This document shows, one piece after another, positions 7,807 to 15,437 of a stretch of 49,674 bases of DNA; position 1 is the first letter of the stretch; each line of letters starts with the position of its first letter. The stretch is from Aquimonas sp046318115 (GTDB lineage Bacteria > Pseudomonadota > Gammaproteobacteria > Xanthomonadales > Xanthomonadaceae): NCBI GenBank assembly GCA_046318115.1, contig JBKCVA010000058.1, forward strand, positions 1 to 49,674, written 5' to 3'. Made by a program: the position numbers and the translations under genes. The notes under the pieces were generated by a model, which was given only the letters and a program-made list of their open reading frames with translations, had not been told where the DNA came from and did not search any database.

Positions 7807-7927
7807 GCTGGTCTATCTGTCTCAGGCCCTCGGTGGGCTACGGCTCAACCCGCTATTGCCAGTCGCTCGGCGCATCAGCCTGCGCATTCACCACTGCCCG
7901 GACTATAGCGCCAGGCTGCGTTTCTGC

Positions 7928-8110
7928 TCAGGCCAAGGATTCGCAAAAGGCCAAGAACTCAGGCTCACCGACGCGGCTTTCGAGCGCGGACAGAACCCAC
8001 CCGAGAACGTCGCCGGCCGCATCTTCCATGTTGCTGTAGAGCTGGGCTGCCATTTCCTTGAGCTGCTCAGTCCCGAGGTTTTCGACCTTACCCTTGGCTG
8101 CGTTGACCAT
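7928..8110 (-). CDS. Small early protein, first gene of leftward unit 1
   Basis: 60 residues starting MVNAAKGKVENLGTEQL. ATG 8110 has GGAAGGG 7 bases upstream. It is mainly helical and acidic, with no membrane segment. It lies about 40 bases downstream of the operator-controlled promoter at 8153-8191, the position where lambda carries N, and is therefore an immediate-early product. The sequence itself does not show an Arg-rich N-type motif, so an antitermination role is only a positional thought. Confidence 0.75.
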   Translation of the reverse strand: MVNAAKGKVENLGTEQLKEMAAQLYSNMEDAAGDVLGWVLSALESRVGEPEFLAFCESLA

Positions 8111-8152
8111 CTCGCTACCCTTCCGATCCGGCACCGCGCCGGGCATGGGACA

Positions 8153-8191
8153 ACTGTAGCACTGCTCCAGACGTGACGCAAGAGCAACGCT
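8153..8191 (-). promoter_or_regulatory. Leftward promoter 1 with two operators
   Basis: On the - strand: -35 TTGCGT (8181-8176), 17-base spacer, -10 TACAGT (8158-8153) preceded by TG. Operators AGCACTGCT (8158-8166) and AGCAACGCT (8183-8191) fit AGC-NNN-GCT, with centres 25 bp apart. One abuts the -10 and the other lies just upstream of the -35. The arrangement repeats at 15931-15970 and, on the + strand, at 17303-17342. Confidence 0.82.
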
Positions 8192-8354
8192 ACAGATTTT
8201 CGCCGCGCTCGATCTCTTCGGCCCGGCGCAGATAGTAGGCCCGGCGCTCTTCTCGCTCGCGCGGCCCACGGAACGGATCGCGCAGGGCATGCTCTGCTGC
8301 GATCCTCCACGCCTTGGCCGCTTCGCTGTCAGGCAGGGCTAGGGTCTGCTGCAT
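8190..8354 (-). CDS. 54-residue early protein
   Basis: Reads MQQTLALPDSEAAKAW... and ends EEIERGENL. It is rich in Arg and Glu and almost entirely helical (REREERRAYYLRRAEEIERG). ATG 8354 has GAGG close upstream and lies 25 bases inside the end of the preceding gene. The TAG stop (8192-8190) overlaps the outer operator of leftward promoter 1, so this is the last gene of leftward unit 2. No family recognised. Confidence 0.68.
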   Translation of the reverse strand: MQQTLALPDSEAAKAWRIAAEHALRDPFRGPREREERRAYYLRRAEEIERGENL

Positions 8355-8610
8355 CTTCCTCTGCCTTTGTCAGATACCGCACGCGGCCATCGCGAGTCGC
8401 ACGCATAATGCTGACTGCCTGCGATGCTCCCGGCCACTGGACTTGTACATGCGCCCACTTGCCTTGATGAGCGAGGACAAGACGCATGCCGTGCTTGTCT
8501 AGCAGGGCGTCAAGCTCAGTGCGAAAGGCATGCGCCCGGAAAGCAAGGTCGAACGTCTCGGGGTCTCGCTGGTTCGGTGGTTTGTAGCTGTGGTCTGTTG
8601 GCTTGCGCAT
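8329..8610 (-). CDS. Hypothetical early protein
   Basis: 93 residues, starting MRKPTDHSYKPPNQRDPETF. Residues 22-50 are helical (AFRAHAFRTELDALLDKHGM), followed by beta strands (RLVLAHQGKWAHVQVQW). It is directly downstream of ssb (2-base gap), so it is probably co-translated with the recombination genes. Function unknown. Confidence 0.72.
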   Translation of the reverse strand: MRKPTDHSYKPPNQRDPETFDLAFRAHAFRTELDALLDKHGMRLVLAHQGKWAHVQVQWPGASQAVSIMRATRDGRVRYLTKAEEDAADPSPA

Positions 8611-8612
8611 GG

Positions 8613-9029
8613 CTAGAAGGGGATCGAATCTTCATCGAACGAATCAGCAGGCGGCGCCGCCCGTTGCTGCTCGCGCGGGCGGGTCGATTGGCGGGGTTCC
8701 TGCCGGCCAGGCTTGTCCTGCTGCTGCCCGCCGCCAAGCAGGGTGACGCTGCCTCCCATGCCCACATCGAGCTTCATGTAGATCTTCCCGTCGTTGCCGG
8801 CCTTGGCGCCGGCCTCGCCGCTGAGTGCGACCACGGTGCCCTTCGTGATGTACTCGGCCAGGGCCTCGCCTCGCTTGCCCCAGACCGCTACGTCGACCCA
8901 AAGCGTCTGCTTCTCGCCGTTCTTGCGCTGATCGACGGCGACCGGGAAGTTCAGAACCGCGGTGTCTCCACTGGTTCGGCGCAGCTCGGCGTCACGGCCG
9001 ACCCGGCCGGCGATGTTCCAGTTGTTCAT
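8613..9029 (-). CDS. ssb: Single-stranded DNA-binding protein
   Basis: 138 residues from ATG 9029, which overlaps the upstream stop. Residues 1-100 are an OB-fold SSB domain: NIAGRVGRDAELRRT, FPVAVDQRK, QTLWVDVAVWGKRGEALAEYI. A disordered Gln/Pro/Arg linker follows, then the acidic tip DSFDEDSIPF, the classic SSB partner-binding tail. In this operon it would coat single strands for the ERF annealing protein and exonuclease and assist replication. Confidence 0.93.
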   Translation of the reverse strand: MNNWNIAGRVGRDAELRRTSGDTAVLNFPVAVDQRKNGEKQTLWVDVAVWGKRGEALAEYITKGTVVALSGEAGAKAGNDGKIYMKLDVGMGGSVTLLGGGQQQDKPGRQEPRQSTRPREQQRAAPPADSFDEDSIPF

Positions 9030-9652
9030 GCTGCTTCCTTGTTGGTGTACTTGCTGACGATCGCCGACAGCTCGGCGATGAAGTCGTTGACCGCGACGGA
9101 CAGGGTGGCGATGTAGGCCTCGTCCCGATCCACGCGCTTGATGAAGATCGGCAGGCCTGGCCAGTAGCTCACGAAGTCGCACCACTGCCGGCCGCTGATC
9201 CATAGCTGCCCCTGCACCTGGGCGACGTGCTCGGGCGGGAGCCGATCGGACTCCAGACACTCAATCTGCAGGTGCGGGAGCTTGGTCTTGATTTCCAGCA
9301 GACCGCTATCGCCGACGAGTGAATCCGGGCTCGCGCCAACTTGGCCGCGACGCATGAATCCGACCTGCACAGGGTCCACGCCTGCTATCAGGGCGTAGGC
9401 GTCGCGCGCCTCCGGCTCCAGCAGCTTGCCGCGCTCCGTGTGGCGGTTGCCTTCCCACTTGTCGGCGACCTCGCCAGTGATGGCTTCGCCTGCCAGCGTC
9501 AGCAGGTACTTGCGGCGGGTGACGGACTCGCCGCCGCCCCGCCCCTTCGCCATCACCGTCGCGAACTCGCTGGCCGTGGCCACTGCGCGCCGGGCCTCGA
9601 ACCACTCGGGCGAACCCTGCTCGCAATGGAAAATCTCAAGCGGCGGAAGCAT
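9026..9652 (-). CDS. YqaJ/lambda-type 5'-3' exonuclease
   Basis: 208 residues; ATG 9652 has GGAGG 6 bases upstream. It belongs to the PD-(D/E)XK lambda exonuclease (YqaJ) family: GSPEWFEARRAVATASEF near the N-terminus, the catalytic D...E-K signature in SPDSLVGDSGLLEIKTK (about residues 108-124), and QVQGQLWISGRQW with the family's conserved Gln. It resects double-strand ends so that the ERF protein can anneal the strands. It overlaps the end of the ERF gene by 17 bases, a typical two-component phage recombination pair. Confidence 0.92.
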   Translation of the reverse strand: MLPPLEIFHCEQGSPEWFEARRAVATASEFATVMAKGRGGGESVTRRKYLLTLAGEAITGEVADKWEGNRHTERGKLLEPEARDAYALIAGVDPVQVGFMRRGQVGASPDSLVGDSGLLEIKTKLPHLQIECLESDRLPPEHVAQVQGQLWISGRQWCDFVSYWPGLPIFIKRVDRDEAYIATLSVAVNDFIAELSAIVSKYTNKEAA

Positions 9653-10379
9653 TGGCGCCCTCCAGCTTCTTCGACAGCACCGACTTGCAGCGGGCAAACC
9701 AAGACGCAGGAATGTCGGCAACTCGCTCGACCTTGGCCCATGCCAGGAACTTCGCGCGGTCGCTGCCGCTGGCTTCGATCAGGTCATTGATTTCGGCCTG
9801 CTGCGCTTCGGACAGCACCGGCTCCGGCTGGCCCGCTCCGCGTCCGTCGTCGTCCTGCATGTCGCTGGCCGCGAGGCCGAGCGCGGCCATCAGCGTGTAG
9901 CGCTGCAGGTATGTCACCGCACTGGCAACCTGCTGGATCTGGTTCTTCTTGCCGCTGTCGTCCGGCCGAGACTGCAGCACGGTGCGTTCGCTGTGCCCCA
10001 GCTCATGCGTGACCACGCAGGTCACGGTGATGATTCCGTCCTGCTGTGAAACATCCCAGCGGTGCGACAGCCCGTGCTGACCCATGCCGGCGACGGCCGC
10101 GTCCACAACATCGGCGAGCGTTGCATGGCTGAACTTCGCTGCACCGGGGATGTTGACCTGCTTGGTCTTGAGCACGCGCACAGGCTCAGACTTGAAGGCA
10201 GCCATTGCCGAAACGAAAGCCTTGCGCGCCTCGTTCGCTTCCCAGCGCTCTTGAAGCTGCATCAGCTTTTCCAGCTTCTCCATGTCAGCGCCCTGGCTCA
10301 CCGCGATGTGCAGCAGATGCGCCGGCGTGGCCGCGGGCAGGTTGGCGGGCTGTTCCCGCATGGCTTCAAGTGCGCTCAC
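9636..10379 (-). CDS. erf: ERF-family single-strand annealing protein
   Basis: 247 residues. A GTG start at 10379 is chosen because it overlaps the upstream stop (GTGA) and has GGTGG upstream; an ATG follows at 10361. The ERF core spans about 35-190: LQERWEANEARKAFVSAMAAFKSE, then KFSHATLADVVDAAV, LSHRWDV, and VASAVTYLQRYTLMAALGLA. The C-terminus holds a helical domain that may contact SSB. It anneals resected strands during recombination and genome circularisation. Confidence 0.92.
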   Translation of the reverse strand: MSALEAMREQPANLPAATPAHLLHIAVSQGADMEKLEKLMQLQERWEANEARKAFVSAMAAFKSEPVRVLKTKQVNIPGAAKFSHATLADVVDAAVAGMGQHGLSHRWDVSQQDGIITVTCVVTHELGHSERTVLQSRPDDSGKKNQIQQVASAVTYLQRYTLMAALGLAASDMQDDDGRGAGQPEPVLSEAQQAEINDLIEASGSDRAKFLAWAKVERVADIPASWFARCKSVLSKKLEGANASAA

Positions 10380-10570
10380 TGCTGCCACCCCCGCGCGATC
10401 GTCGGATACTGGAAGGCCACGCCAGCGGCAGCCAACTCGCGCGGCGTCGCAGCGCCGCCGCCAGGAAATCGGATCAGCATCTCGTCTCCCTCTCGCGTGT
10501 AGATCAGCGGCTTGCCGTCGACGGTTGCGTACTCGTCGCGGTGCCAGGGTTCGGTTCGCGTCACGATCAA
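10376..10570 (-). CDS. Small hypothetical protein in recombination block
   Basis: 64 residues: MIVTRTEPWHRDEYATVDGK.... It has predicted beta strands and no membrane segment. It is coupled at both ends by 4-base overlaps, between the coiled-coil protein and ERF. No family recognised. Confidence 0.72.
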   Translation of the reverse strand: MIVTRTEPWHRDEYATVDGKPLIYTREGDEMLIRFPGGGAATPRELAAAGVAFQYPTIARGWQQ

Positions 10571-11682
10571 CCCTCCTTAGCCAAAGCTGCAGCCAGCTTG
10601 CGGGTGGTGATGTGGTCGCCCTCGCCAAGCTCGGCCAGCAGGCCGACGGCTTCCTCTGCAGCTTCGCGAAGCGTGGCGCCGGCGATCTCGGCAGCCTCGC
10701 GCGCAGCCTCTGCGGCTGCAGCTGCCTCGCGTGCGGCCTGGGCCTGCGCCTCTGCCGCCTCGCGGGCGACGCGCTCGGCTTCGCGCTGGCGCTCCAGCTC
10801 TGCCCGGCGCGCGTCCTCTTCGGCCTTGCGCTGGGCTTCCTGCGCGGCCCGCTGTGCGGCTTCCGCTTCCGCCTGGGCCTTGGCTGCGGCCTCCTGCTGC
10901 GCGCGCAACTGGGCCTGCTCCGCTTCAACCTTGGCGCGGTGCTCGGCTTCGATGCGAGCCTGTTCCGCTGCAGCCGCCTGCCGCTGGGCTTCAAGCTCGG
11001 CGCGCTGGCGCTCCCGTTCCGCGCGCTCGGCGGCCAGACGCTCGGCTTCGATGCGGTCGGCTTCAGCCTTGGCGGCAGCTTCGGCGGCGCGCTGGGCTTC
11101 GGCGGCTTCGCGCTGCTCGGCGGCTGCGATCAGTGTTTCGGTGGTGGCGATGGCTTCGGCCTTTGCGGCCTCGGCAGCTTGCACAAACTCTGCGAAGTCC
11201 TCGCCAATCACGATGGCCTGCAGGTCGGACAGCGACGCGCGCAGCTCTTCGGATGACTGGCTCGCGAAGAAGGCCGGCGCCGTGCGGATGTCGGCGATGC
11301 GTTTCTGAATCGCCTGCACGCGCTCCTGCTCAGCCCGGATCTTGGCCTGCCGCTCTGCCTCGCGCGCCGCATCCCATGCGTCCTGCAGGGCCTGCAGGCG
11401 GGATTCCTCGGGCTCGATGACGCCAATCAGCTCCTTTTCTGCGGCGATCACCGCCTTGCTGTACGCGGTCGCGTCCTCGCGGGCATCCTTGCCGCGGCGC
11501 TGGATCTCGACGCGGGTGTTCTTCAGCTCGATTCGCGCGCGTTGCGCTTCTTGGTAGCCGGCCGGGCCGGTAATGTCCGTGATGCGCTCGGACTTCGCGG
11601 CCAGCCCGGCGAGCTTGGCCTTCGTTTCGTCATACGCGAGAACGGTCTTCGCGCGCTCGATCGGTGCAAGTTCGGTGGTCAT
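10567..11682 (-). CDS. Long Ala/Glu/Arg coiled-coil protein
   Basis: 371 residues. The N-terminus (about 1-165) is a structured helical domain (TTELAPIERAKTVLAYDETKAKL), with INTGPA-like spacing and RRGKDAREDATAYSKAV. Residues about 180-345 are an uninterrupted TolA-like coiled coil of AEAQRAAEAAAKAEADR type, about 250 angstroms long if fully extended. A small C-terminal domain (EEAVGLLAELGEGDHITTRKLAAALAKEG) closes it. Similar proteins (DUF1351-like N-terminus) lie beside phage recombinases. The role is unknown; a scaffold for the recombination proteins is inference. Confidence 0.85.
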   Translation of the reverse strand: MTTELAPIERAKTVLAYDETKAKLAGLAAKSERITDITGPAGYQEAQRARIELKNTRVEIQRRGKDAREDATAYSKAVIAAEKELIGVIEPEESRLQALQDAWDAAREAERQAKIRAEQERVQAIQKRIADIRTAPAFFASQSSEELRASLSDLQAIVIGEDFAEFVQAAEAAKAEAIATTETLIAAAEQREAAEAQRAAEAAAKAEADRIEAERLAAERAERERQRAELEAQRQAAAAEQARIEAEHRAKVEAEQAQLRAQQEAAAKAQAEAEAAQRAAQEAQRKAEEDARRAELERQREAERVAREAAEAQAQAAREAAAAAEAAREAAEIAGATLREAAEEAVGLLAELGEGDHITTRKLAAALAKEG

Positions 11683-11692
11683 GTGCTCTCCG

Positions 11693-11875
11693 TCAGTTTT
11701 TCTTGCAGCTGGCGCAGCGCCAGCCCTTGTGCGCCTTCGCCGGCCGCGGTTGATTCGACTTGCAGCCCTCGCAGAACCCCATGCCTGCGCGGTAGGGCTG
11801 CAGGTGCGGGCTGTGGCTGCGGGCGCGCTCGATTGCGACCTGGAGCGCGAGGGGGTCTTGGGGATCGAGCCTCAC
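11693..11875 (-). CDS. Small zinc-ribbon protein
   Basis: 60 residues. A GTG start at 11875 overlaps the upstream stop (GTGA) and has GGAG upstream. The C-terminal half is a clear four-cysteine ribbon: CEGCKSNQPRPAKAHKGW then CASCKKN. The basic N-terminus suggests nucleic-acid binding. It is at the end of a small accessory cluster. Confidence 0.75.
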   Translation of the reverse strand: MRLDPQDPLALQVAIERARSHSPHLQPYRAGMGFCEGCKSNQPRPAKAHKGWRCASCKKN

Positions 11876-12150
11876 CGGACCAGCTCCCGCACGTCCGTCA
11901 GCGCGCTGCGCGGCAGCTCGTGCACGGCGCTTGGGGTGAAGGGCCATGTGCCGGGTTCGATGCGCTGCTCGACCGTCGTCTGCCCGTACTTGGCCGCCCA
12001 GCGGTTGATGCGCTGCCACGGCTTGGGCGGTACCATCGGGTCGAAACCGTGCGGGCTGCGCTCCACATACCCGATCCGCTCCGGCCGCTTGGGCTGGTAG
12101 AAAGCAGCGATGGCGATAGCGACCACTGGAATCAGCAGCAGGGCGGTCAT
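11872..12150 (-). CDS. Small membrane-anchored protein
   Basis: 92 residues. Residues 2-17 (TALLLIPVVAIAIAAF) form one membrane segment. The rest is soluble, Pro-rich and basic. No lipobox or signal cleavage site. Coupled to the methyltransferase gene by a 4-base overlap. An inner-membrane accessory role such as exclusion is only a guess. Confidence 0.75.
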   Translation of the reverse strand: MTALLLIPVVAIAIAAFYQPKRPERIGYVERSPHGFDPMVPPKPWQRINRWAAKYGQTTVEQRIEPGTWPFTPSAVHELPRSALTDVRELVR

Positions 12151-13025
12151 GCGGCAGCGCCTGCGAACAGATCATCTTGAGACGTTGCCATGCCAAGGTT
12201 CCGTGCGGCCTGCTCGAAATAGCTAGTCTTCAGCTCGACCCCGACGAATCGGCGCCGCATCTGCAAGCTCACATAGCCTTCGCTGCCGATTCCCATGAAG
12301 GGCGACAACACAACATCTCCGGGCTTCGTCCAGAGCCGCACGCCGCGGCGGATAACATCGAGCTGCAGCGGGCAGATGTGGCGCTCGTCGTCGTGCTCGC
12401 GCGCGCTACGGAATTGCAGCGTGTCGTTCGGATTGATGTCCATCCAGACCGGACTGGCAAGCCGCTGCCATTCGTCAACCGGCAGATCGTCGTGCGCCAC
12501 TCGATCCTCGACATCACCTGGCGTCCGCATCGTAACCAGATAGTCCGCAATGCCCTGCCGGCTCATTGTCGCGTTGCTGCGGATGGTCTTGTGTAGCAGG
12601 CCGAGTGCCTTCGTACGCTGCATGGCGGTCACGGGATCTTTCCAGATGCAGACCTCGCTCGCGTAGATGAAGCCATGCCGTTGGAAAGCGCGAATCAGAT
12701 CGCCGCGGAAGTCCTTGAGCCCGATGTATCCGTCGCGCTCTTTGCTGGTCGGCAATTGCATGCAGTGAAAGCTGACGTTGTGCCCAGGCTTGATGACGCG
12801 CGCCAGCTCCTTCACTAGATGATCGAAGTGCGCGAAGAACTCCCCATCGTCTCGGCAGTTGCCCATGTCGCGCGGGCTGTTGCTGTATGTGTACAGGCTC
12901 GCGAACGGGGGCGAGAAGATGCTGTAGTCGATGCTGCGATCCGGCAGGCCTGAAACGATCTCGACGCAATCGCCGTGGAACGCAGTCCACCCGTCGCCGG
13001 TCTGCTGGTTGATTGCCTCAATCAT
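12147..13025 (-). CDS. DNA methyltransferase, SPPF type (N4-C or N6-A)
   Basis: 292 residues; ATG 13025 chosen for its GAGGA site and its overlap with the helicase stop. The order of motifs is that of beta-class amino-methyltransferases: catalytic motif IV SIFSPPF (about 43-49) near the N-terminus and motif X/I region DVVLSPFMGIGSEGYVSLQ and FVGVELKTSYFEQA near the C-terminus. SPPF rather than DPPY favours N4-cytosine, but N6-adenine is possible. No restriction endonuclease is adjacent, so it is an orphan enzyme, probably protecting phage DNA. It is paired with the helicase gene by a 4-base overlap. Confidence 0.88.
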   Translation of the reverse strand: MIEAINQQTGDGWTAFHGDCVEIVSGLPDRSIDYSIFSPPFASLYTYSNSPRDMGNCRDDGEFFAHFDHLVKELARVIKPGHNVSFHCMQLPTSKERDGYIGLKDFRGDLIRAFQRHGFIYASEVCIWKDPVTAMQRTKALGLLHKTIRSNATMSRQGIADYLVTMRTPGDVEDRVAHDDLPVDEWQRLASPVWMDINPNDTLQFRSAREHDDERHICPLQLDVIRRGVRLWTKPGDVVLSPFMGIGSEGYVSLQMRRRFVGVELKTSYFEQAARNLGMATSQDDLFAGAAA

Positions 13026-14425
13026 GCTGCTTCCTCTGTCTTGATCCATGCCGGGAGCGCTGCGATGCGCTTGGGCGAATAGGTGTTGGTCATGCGCTTA
13101 GAGCCGGTCACGGCTTCCATCACGGCGCCTTTCGTTTCTGCTGACAGCGCATCGGCCATGTCCAGCGCGTCACGCTCCTTGCGCTGCAGGTTCGCCACCA
13201 CTGCGCCCTCAAGGTCGCTTGCGAAGATGTGCACCTCGACCTCGCGAGACTGACCAAATCGCCAACAGCGGCGGACGGCTTGGTAGTACGACTCCCAGCT
13301 GTCGGTGACGCCCACGAAAGCCATGCGTGCGCAGTGCTGCCAGTTGAGCCCAAAGCCTGCGATCGAGGGCTTCGTGATCAGCACCCTGATGCGGCCGTGC
13401 GCGAAGTCCATCAGCCGCTGTTCTTTCACGTCTGGATCGTCGCTTCCGCGGATCTCGACAGCGCCAGGGATTGCAGCACGCAGGGCGTCACCTTCGGCGT
13501 TCAAATCGCACCATACAATCCACGGCTGATGGTCCGCGTTGACCATTGCCGCGCAGGCGTCTACTCGCTTTTGCATGCTGCGCTTTCGGGCATCGCGCCG
13601 TTCGCTGAGCGTGTTGGCCTCAAGGGCAAAAAGCATCCCAGTTTCGGCCGAGTCGTGGCTGTCATCCTTGACGGTATGCTGACTGACTCGCAGCGCCGGC
13701 AGTTCGTAACGCGACCCGTCGAAGCCCAAATCCGACGGCTTGCGGACGAGCGCTGCCCAGCTCGCAACCCAGCGCCAGAACTGTTCGCGCGCATGCCCCT
13801 TGAGCCGCCAAGTCTGCGTCTCGCCGCCGTCGTGGACGAAGTATTCGGACAGCATCTCGACCTGCGTGCAGATGCCCAAGAACTGCGCATGCGTGCCTAG
13901 TTCGGTCCAGTCATTAGGGGCCGGAGTCGCGGTCGCGCACAGCTTGAACGGCGTCTGCTCGAAGGCTTCCAGCAGGATTTGCAGCGTCTTGCTTGTGTGA
14001 TGCTTGATGACGCTCGATTCATCCAAGACTACCGCGCCGAAGCGCGCTGTATCGAATCGATGCAGGCGGTCATAGTTGGTGATCGTGATGCCGGGTTCGA
14101 CCTCCGCTCCGTCCTTGCACTGCTTGACCTTGACGCCGATCGACTCGCCCTCTTCGACAGTCTGCGCAGCGACTGCCAGCGGCGCCAAAATCAGGACGTC
14201 ATGGCCTGTAGCGGCGTGCACGGCCTGCGCCCACGACAACTGCATGCGGCTCTTGCCGAGGCCGGTATCGGCGAAAATCGCGGCGCGGCCTCGCGACAAA
14301 GCCCAGCGCACAAGGCACTCTTGGAAGTCGAAAAGACCGGCCGGCAGCGCCACCGACTGCGCATCGGAAAGGCCAGTCGGAGGGACGCGCGTCAACTTGC
14401 GCGCCACGAAGTCCTGGTAGGTCAT
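13022..14425 (-). CDS. SNF2-like superfamily 2 helicase
   Basis: 467 residues from ATG 14425 (GGAGG 8 bases upstream). Helicase motifs: Walker A ADTGLGKS (52-59), Walker B LDESS (134-138), motif III ATATPAPND, motif V GFGLNWQHC, and motif VI QAVRRCWRFGQ. The QxxxRxxRxGQ end is typical of SNF2/Rad54-type proteins. Such helicases translocate on double-stranded DNA. In many phages this gene sits beside a DNA methyltransferase, as here. Roles in replication restart, recombination or remodelling of host defence complexes are all possible. Confidence 0.9.
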   Translation of the reverse strand: MTYQDFVARKLTRVPPTGLSDAQSVALPAGLFDFQECLVRWALSRGRAAIFADTGLGKSRMQLSWAQAVHAATGHDVLILAPLAVAAQTVEEGESIGVKVKQCKDGAEVEPGITITNYDRLHRFDTARFGAVVLDESSVIKHHTSKTLQILLEAFEQTPFKLCATATPAPNDWTELGTHAQFLGICTQVEMLSEYFVHDGGETQTWRLKGHAREQFWRWVASWAALVRKPSDLGFDGSRYELPALRVSQHTVKDDSHDSAETGMLFALEANTLSERRDARKRSMQKRVDACAAMVNADHQPWIVWCDLNAEGDALRAAIPGAVEIRGSDDPDVKEQRLMDFAHGRIRVLITKPSIAGFGLNWQHCARMAFVGVTDSWESYYQAVRRCWRFGQSREVEVHIFASDLEGAVVANLQRKERDALDMADALSAETKGAVMEAVTGSKRMTNTYSPKRIAALPAWIKTEEAA

Positions 14426-14523
14426 TCGCGGCCCCTCCAGCGCTGGAAGGATCGCCAGCCGGTGACGGCCGCCCACGGGATCAGCAGGCAGGGGAGTGCG
14501 TAGGCCCAGAATGCGGCGGTCAT
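14422..14523 (-). CDS. 33-residue membrane peptide
   Basis: Reads MTAAFWAYALPCLLIPWAAV then TGWRSFQRWRGRE. There is one hydrophobic segment (residues 3-20) and a basic C-terminal tail, so it should sit in the inner membrane with the tail in the cytoplasm. Both ends overlap neighbouring genes by 4 bases (ATGA), which is strong evidence that it is translated. Function unknown. Confidence 0.65.
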   Translation of the reverse strand: MTAAFWAYALPCLLIPWAAVTGWRSFQRWRGRE

Positions 14524-14714
14524 GACTTCACCTCGTCAAGCTGAAGCCACGCAATGGCGCGAGCGACGACAATCTTGGGCATGTCCTCGCGCCGCATCTT
14601 GATATCCAAGGCCATTGATCTGGCGATCGAATCCTTGAGCGATTGAACATGCCCAAAGGGCAGACAGGACATAGCAAGATCGCGCCCAATTTTTCGGATT
14701 TCTTCGGCGCTCAT
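14520..14714 (-). CDS. Hypothetical early protein
   Basis: 64 residues, MSAEEIRKIGRDLAMSCLPFG..., mostly helical. Coupled at both ends by start/stop overlaps. No family recognised. Confidence 0.7.
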   Translation of the reverse strand: MSAEEIRKIGRDLAMSCLPFGHVQSLKDSIARSMALDIKMRREDMPKIVVARAIAWLQLDEVKS

Positions 14715-14926
14715 GCCTCACCGCCCTGCGCCGTGTAGGCGCGCAGGCCGCGGTTTCCGGCTTGGATGGCGCGGCCAACGCTACCGCCCTCCTTGAGGGT
14801 GCGAACGAAAGCGAAGCGGCGAGCCTCCGCCTGTTGGCCAGCAAGCCCGTGGCGTGCGCAGCGATCAATGATCAGACCGTGCCCGGCGACGGCGCCTTCC
14901 CAGTTTCGAATGCGAATCACAGACAT
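14711..14926 (-). CDS. Hypothetical early protein
   Basis: 71 residues: MSVIRIRNWEGAVAGHGLII... with basic helices after residue 30. The start lies 10 bases inside the end of the upstream gene. Function unknown. Confidence 0.65.
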   Translation of the reverse strand: MSVIRIRNWEGAVAGHGLIIDRCARHGLAGQQAEARRFAFVRTLKEGGSVGRAIQAGNRGLRAYTAQGGEA

Positions 14927-15051
14927 GTCATTGCCTCCGCGATCATGTGACAGGCGTAGCCGAGCGCTACGCTCCAGATGAACAGGCCGCCCAGCGCGCC
15001 GAACAGCAGGCCGCGAGTGGCTTTGATGTGGGTTTCGTCGGGGCGGTTCAT
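14917..15051 (-). CDS. 44-residue membrane protein
   Basis: Start at ATG 15051, with GGAGG 7 bases upstream. Sequence MNRPDETHIKATRGLLFGAL then GGLFIWSVALGYACHMIAEA; residues 15-38 are a single membrane segment. The ATG overlaps the upstream stop. Small one-pass proteins in early phage operons often act in exclusion or host takeover, but nothing here identifies the role. Confidence 0.7.
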   Translation of the reverse strand: MNRPDETHIKATRGLLFGALGGLFIWSVALGYACHMIAEAMTCL

Positions 15052-15437
15052 GCAGCAGCCTCCTGCGCGCTCTGCCCGCCGAAGCTGACCTTCAGCGCCA
15101 TCAGCGTCTTGGCCAGCGGGTCCGCCTGCTGGTAGCTGCGCAGGGACCGGACGCGGGCGAGCTCGCGGCGGCGCGCTGTATCGGCGACGGCTTCCTGCAG
15201 TTCCTCGCGCAGCCGCAGCCAGCGCAGGTTCCGATCGCACTCGACCTCGTTCCCGCACTTGATGCGCTCGCGCAGCAGGTCGGCGCCGATGCGGCACAGC
15301 GCGATATTGATCTGCCGCGCTTCGTCCATTGTCCGGTGCGAAAAGGCCGGGCTGTTGTAGTCCGGCAGGCTGCGCAGCTCAAGGCGCAGGAGGTGGCGGC
15401 TGTAGCGCAGCGCGTGGGTCCAGTGGCGGCGCTTCAT
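15048..15437 (-). CDS. Hypothetical basic early protein
   Basis: 129 residues from ATG 15437. Very Arg-rich and helical (RDLRWLRLREELQEAVADTARRRELARVRSL-like composition), with an early HALRYSRHLLRLELRSL stretch. Nucleic-acid binding is plausible from charge alone. Coupled to both neighbours. Confidence 0.75.
   Translation of the reverse strand: MKRRHWTHALRYSRHLLRLELRSLPDYNSPAFSHRTMDEARQINIALCRIGADLLRERIKCGNEVECDRNLRWLRLREELQEAVADTARRRELARVRSLRSYQQADPLAKTLMALKVSFGGQSAQEAAA

Larger units (their letters stand above)
7240..7927. other. 688-bp gap, hairpin-rich, possible structured RNA
   Basis: The longest non-coding stretch. No reading frame has a convincing ribosome site or protein-like composition, although all long frames stay partly open because GC is high. 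It holds several hairpins: GCCGG/CCGGC at 7268-7286 and 7786-7804, GCCCGCC/GGCGGGC at 7656-7678, and GCCGGC/GCCGGC at 7755-7774. CTGCGCATTCACC recurs at both ends of the gap. The leftward transcript from the 8.16-kb promoter must cross it. A -10-like TATAGT on the - strand (7907-7902) could start a separate RNA. Confidence 0.45.

Noticed and set aside
7318..8176. Overlapping + strand frames of 196 and 282 codons in the 688-bp gap
   Set aside because: No ribosome site, Pro/Arg/Ala-rich shadow composition, and they run antisense into the 7928-8110 gene. Several frames are open at once, which argues against a single protein.
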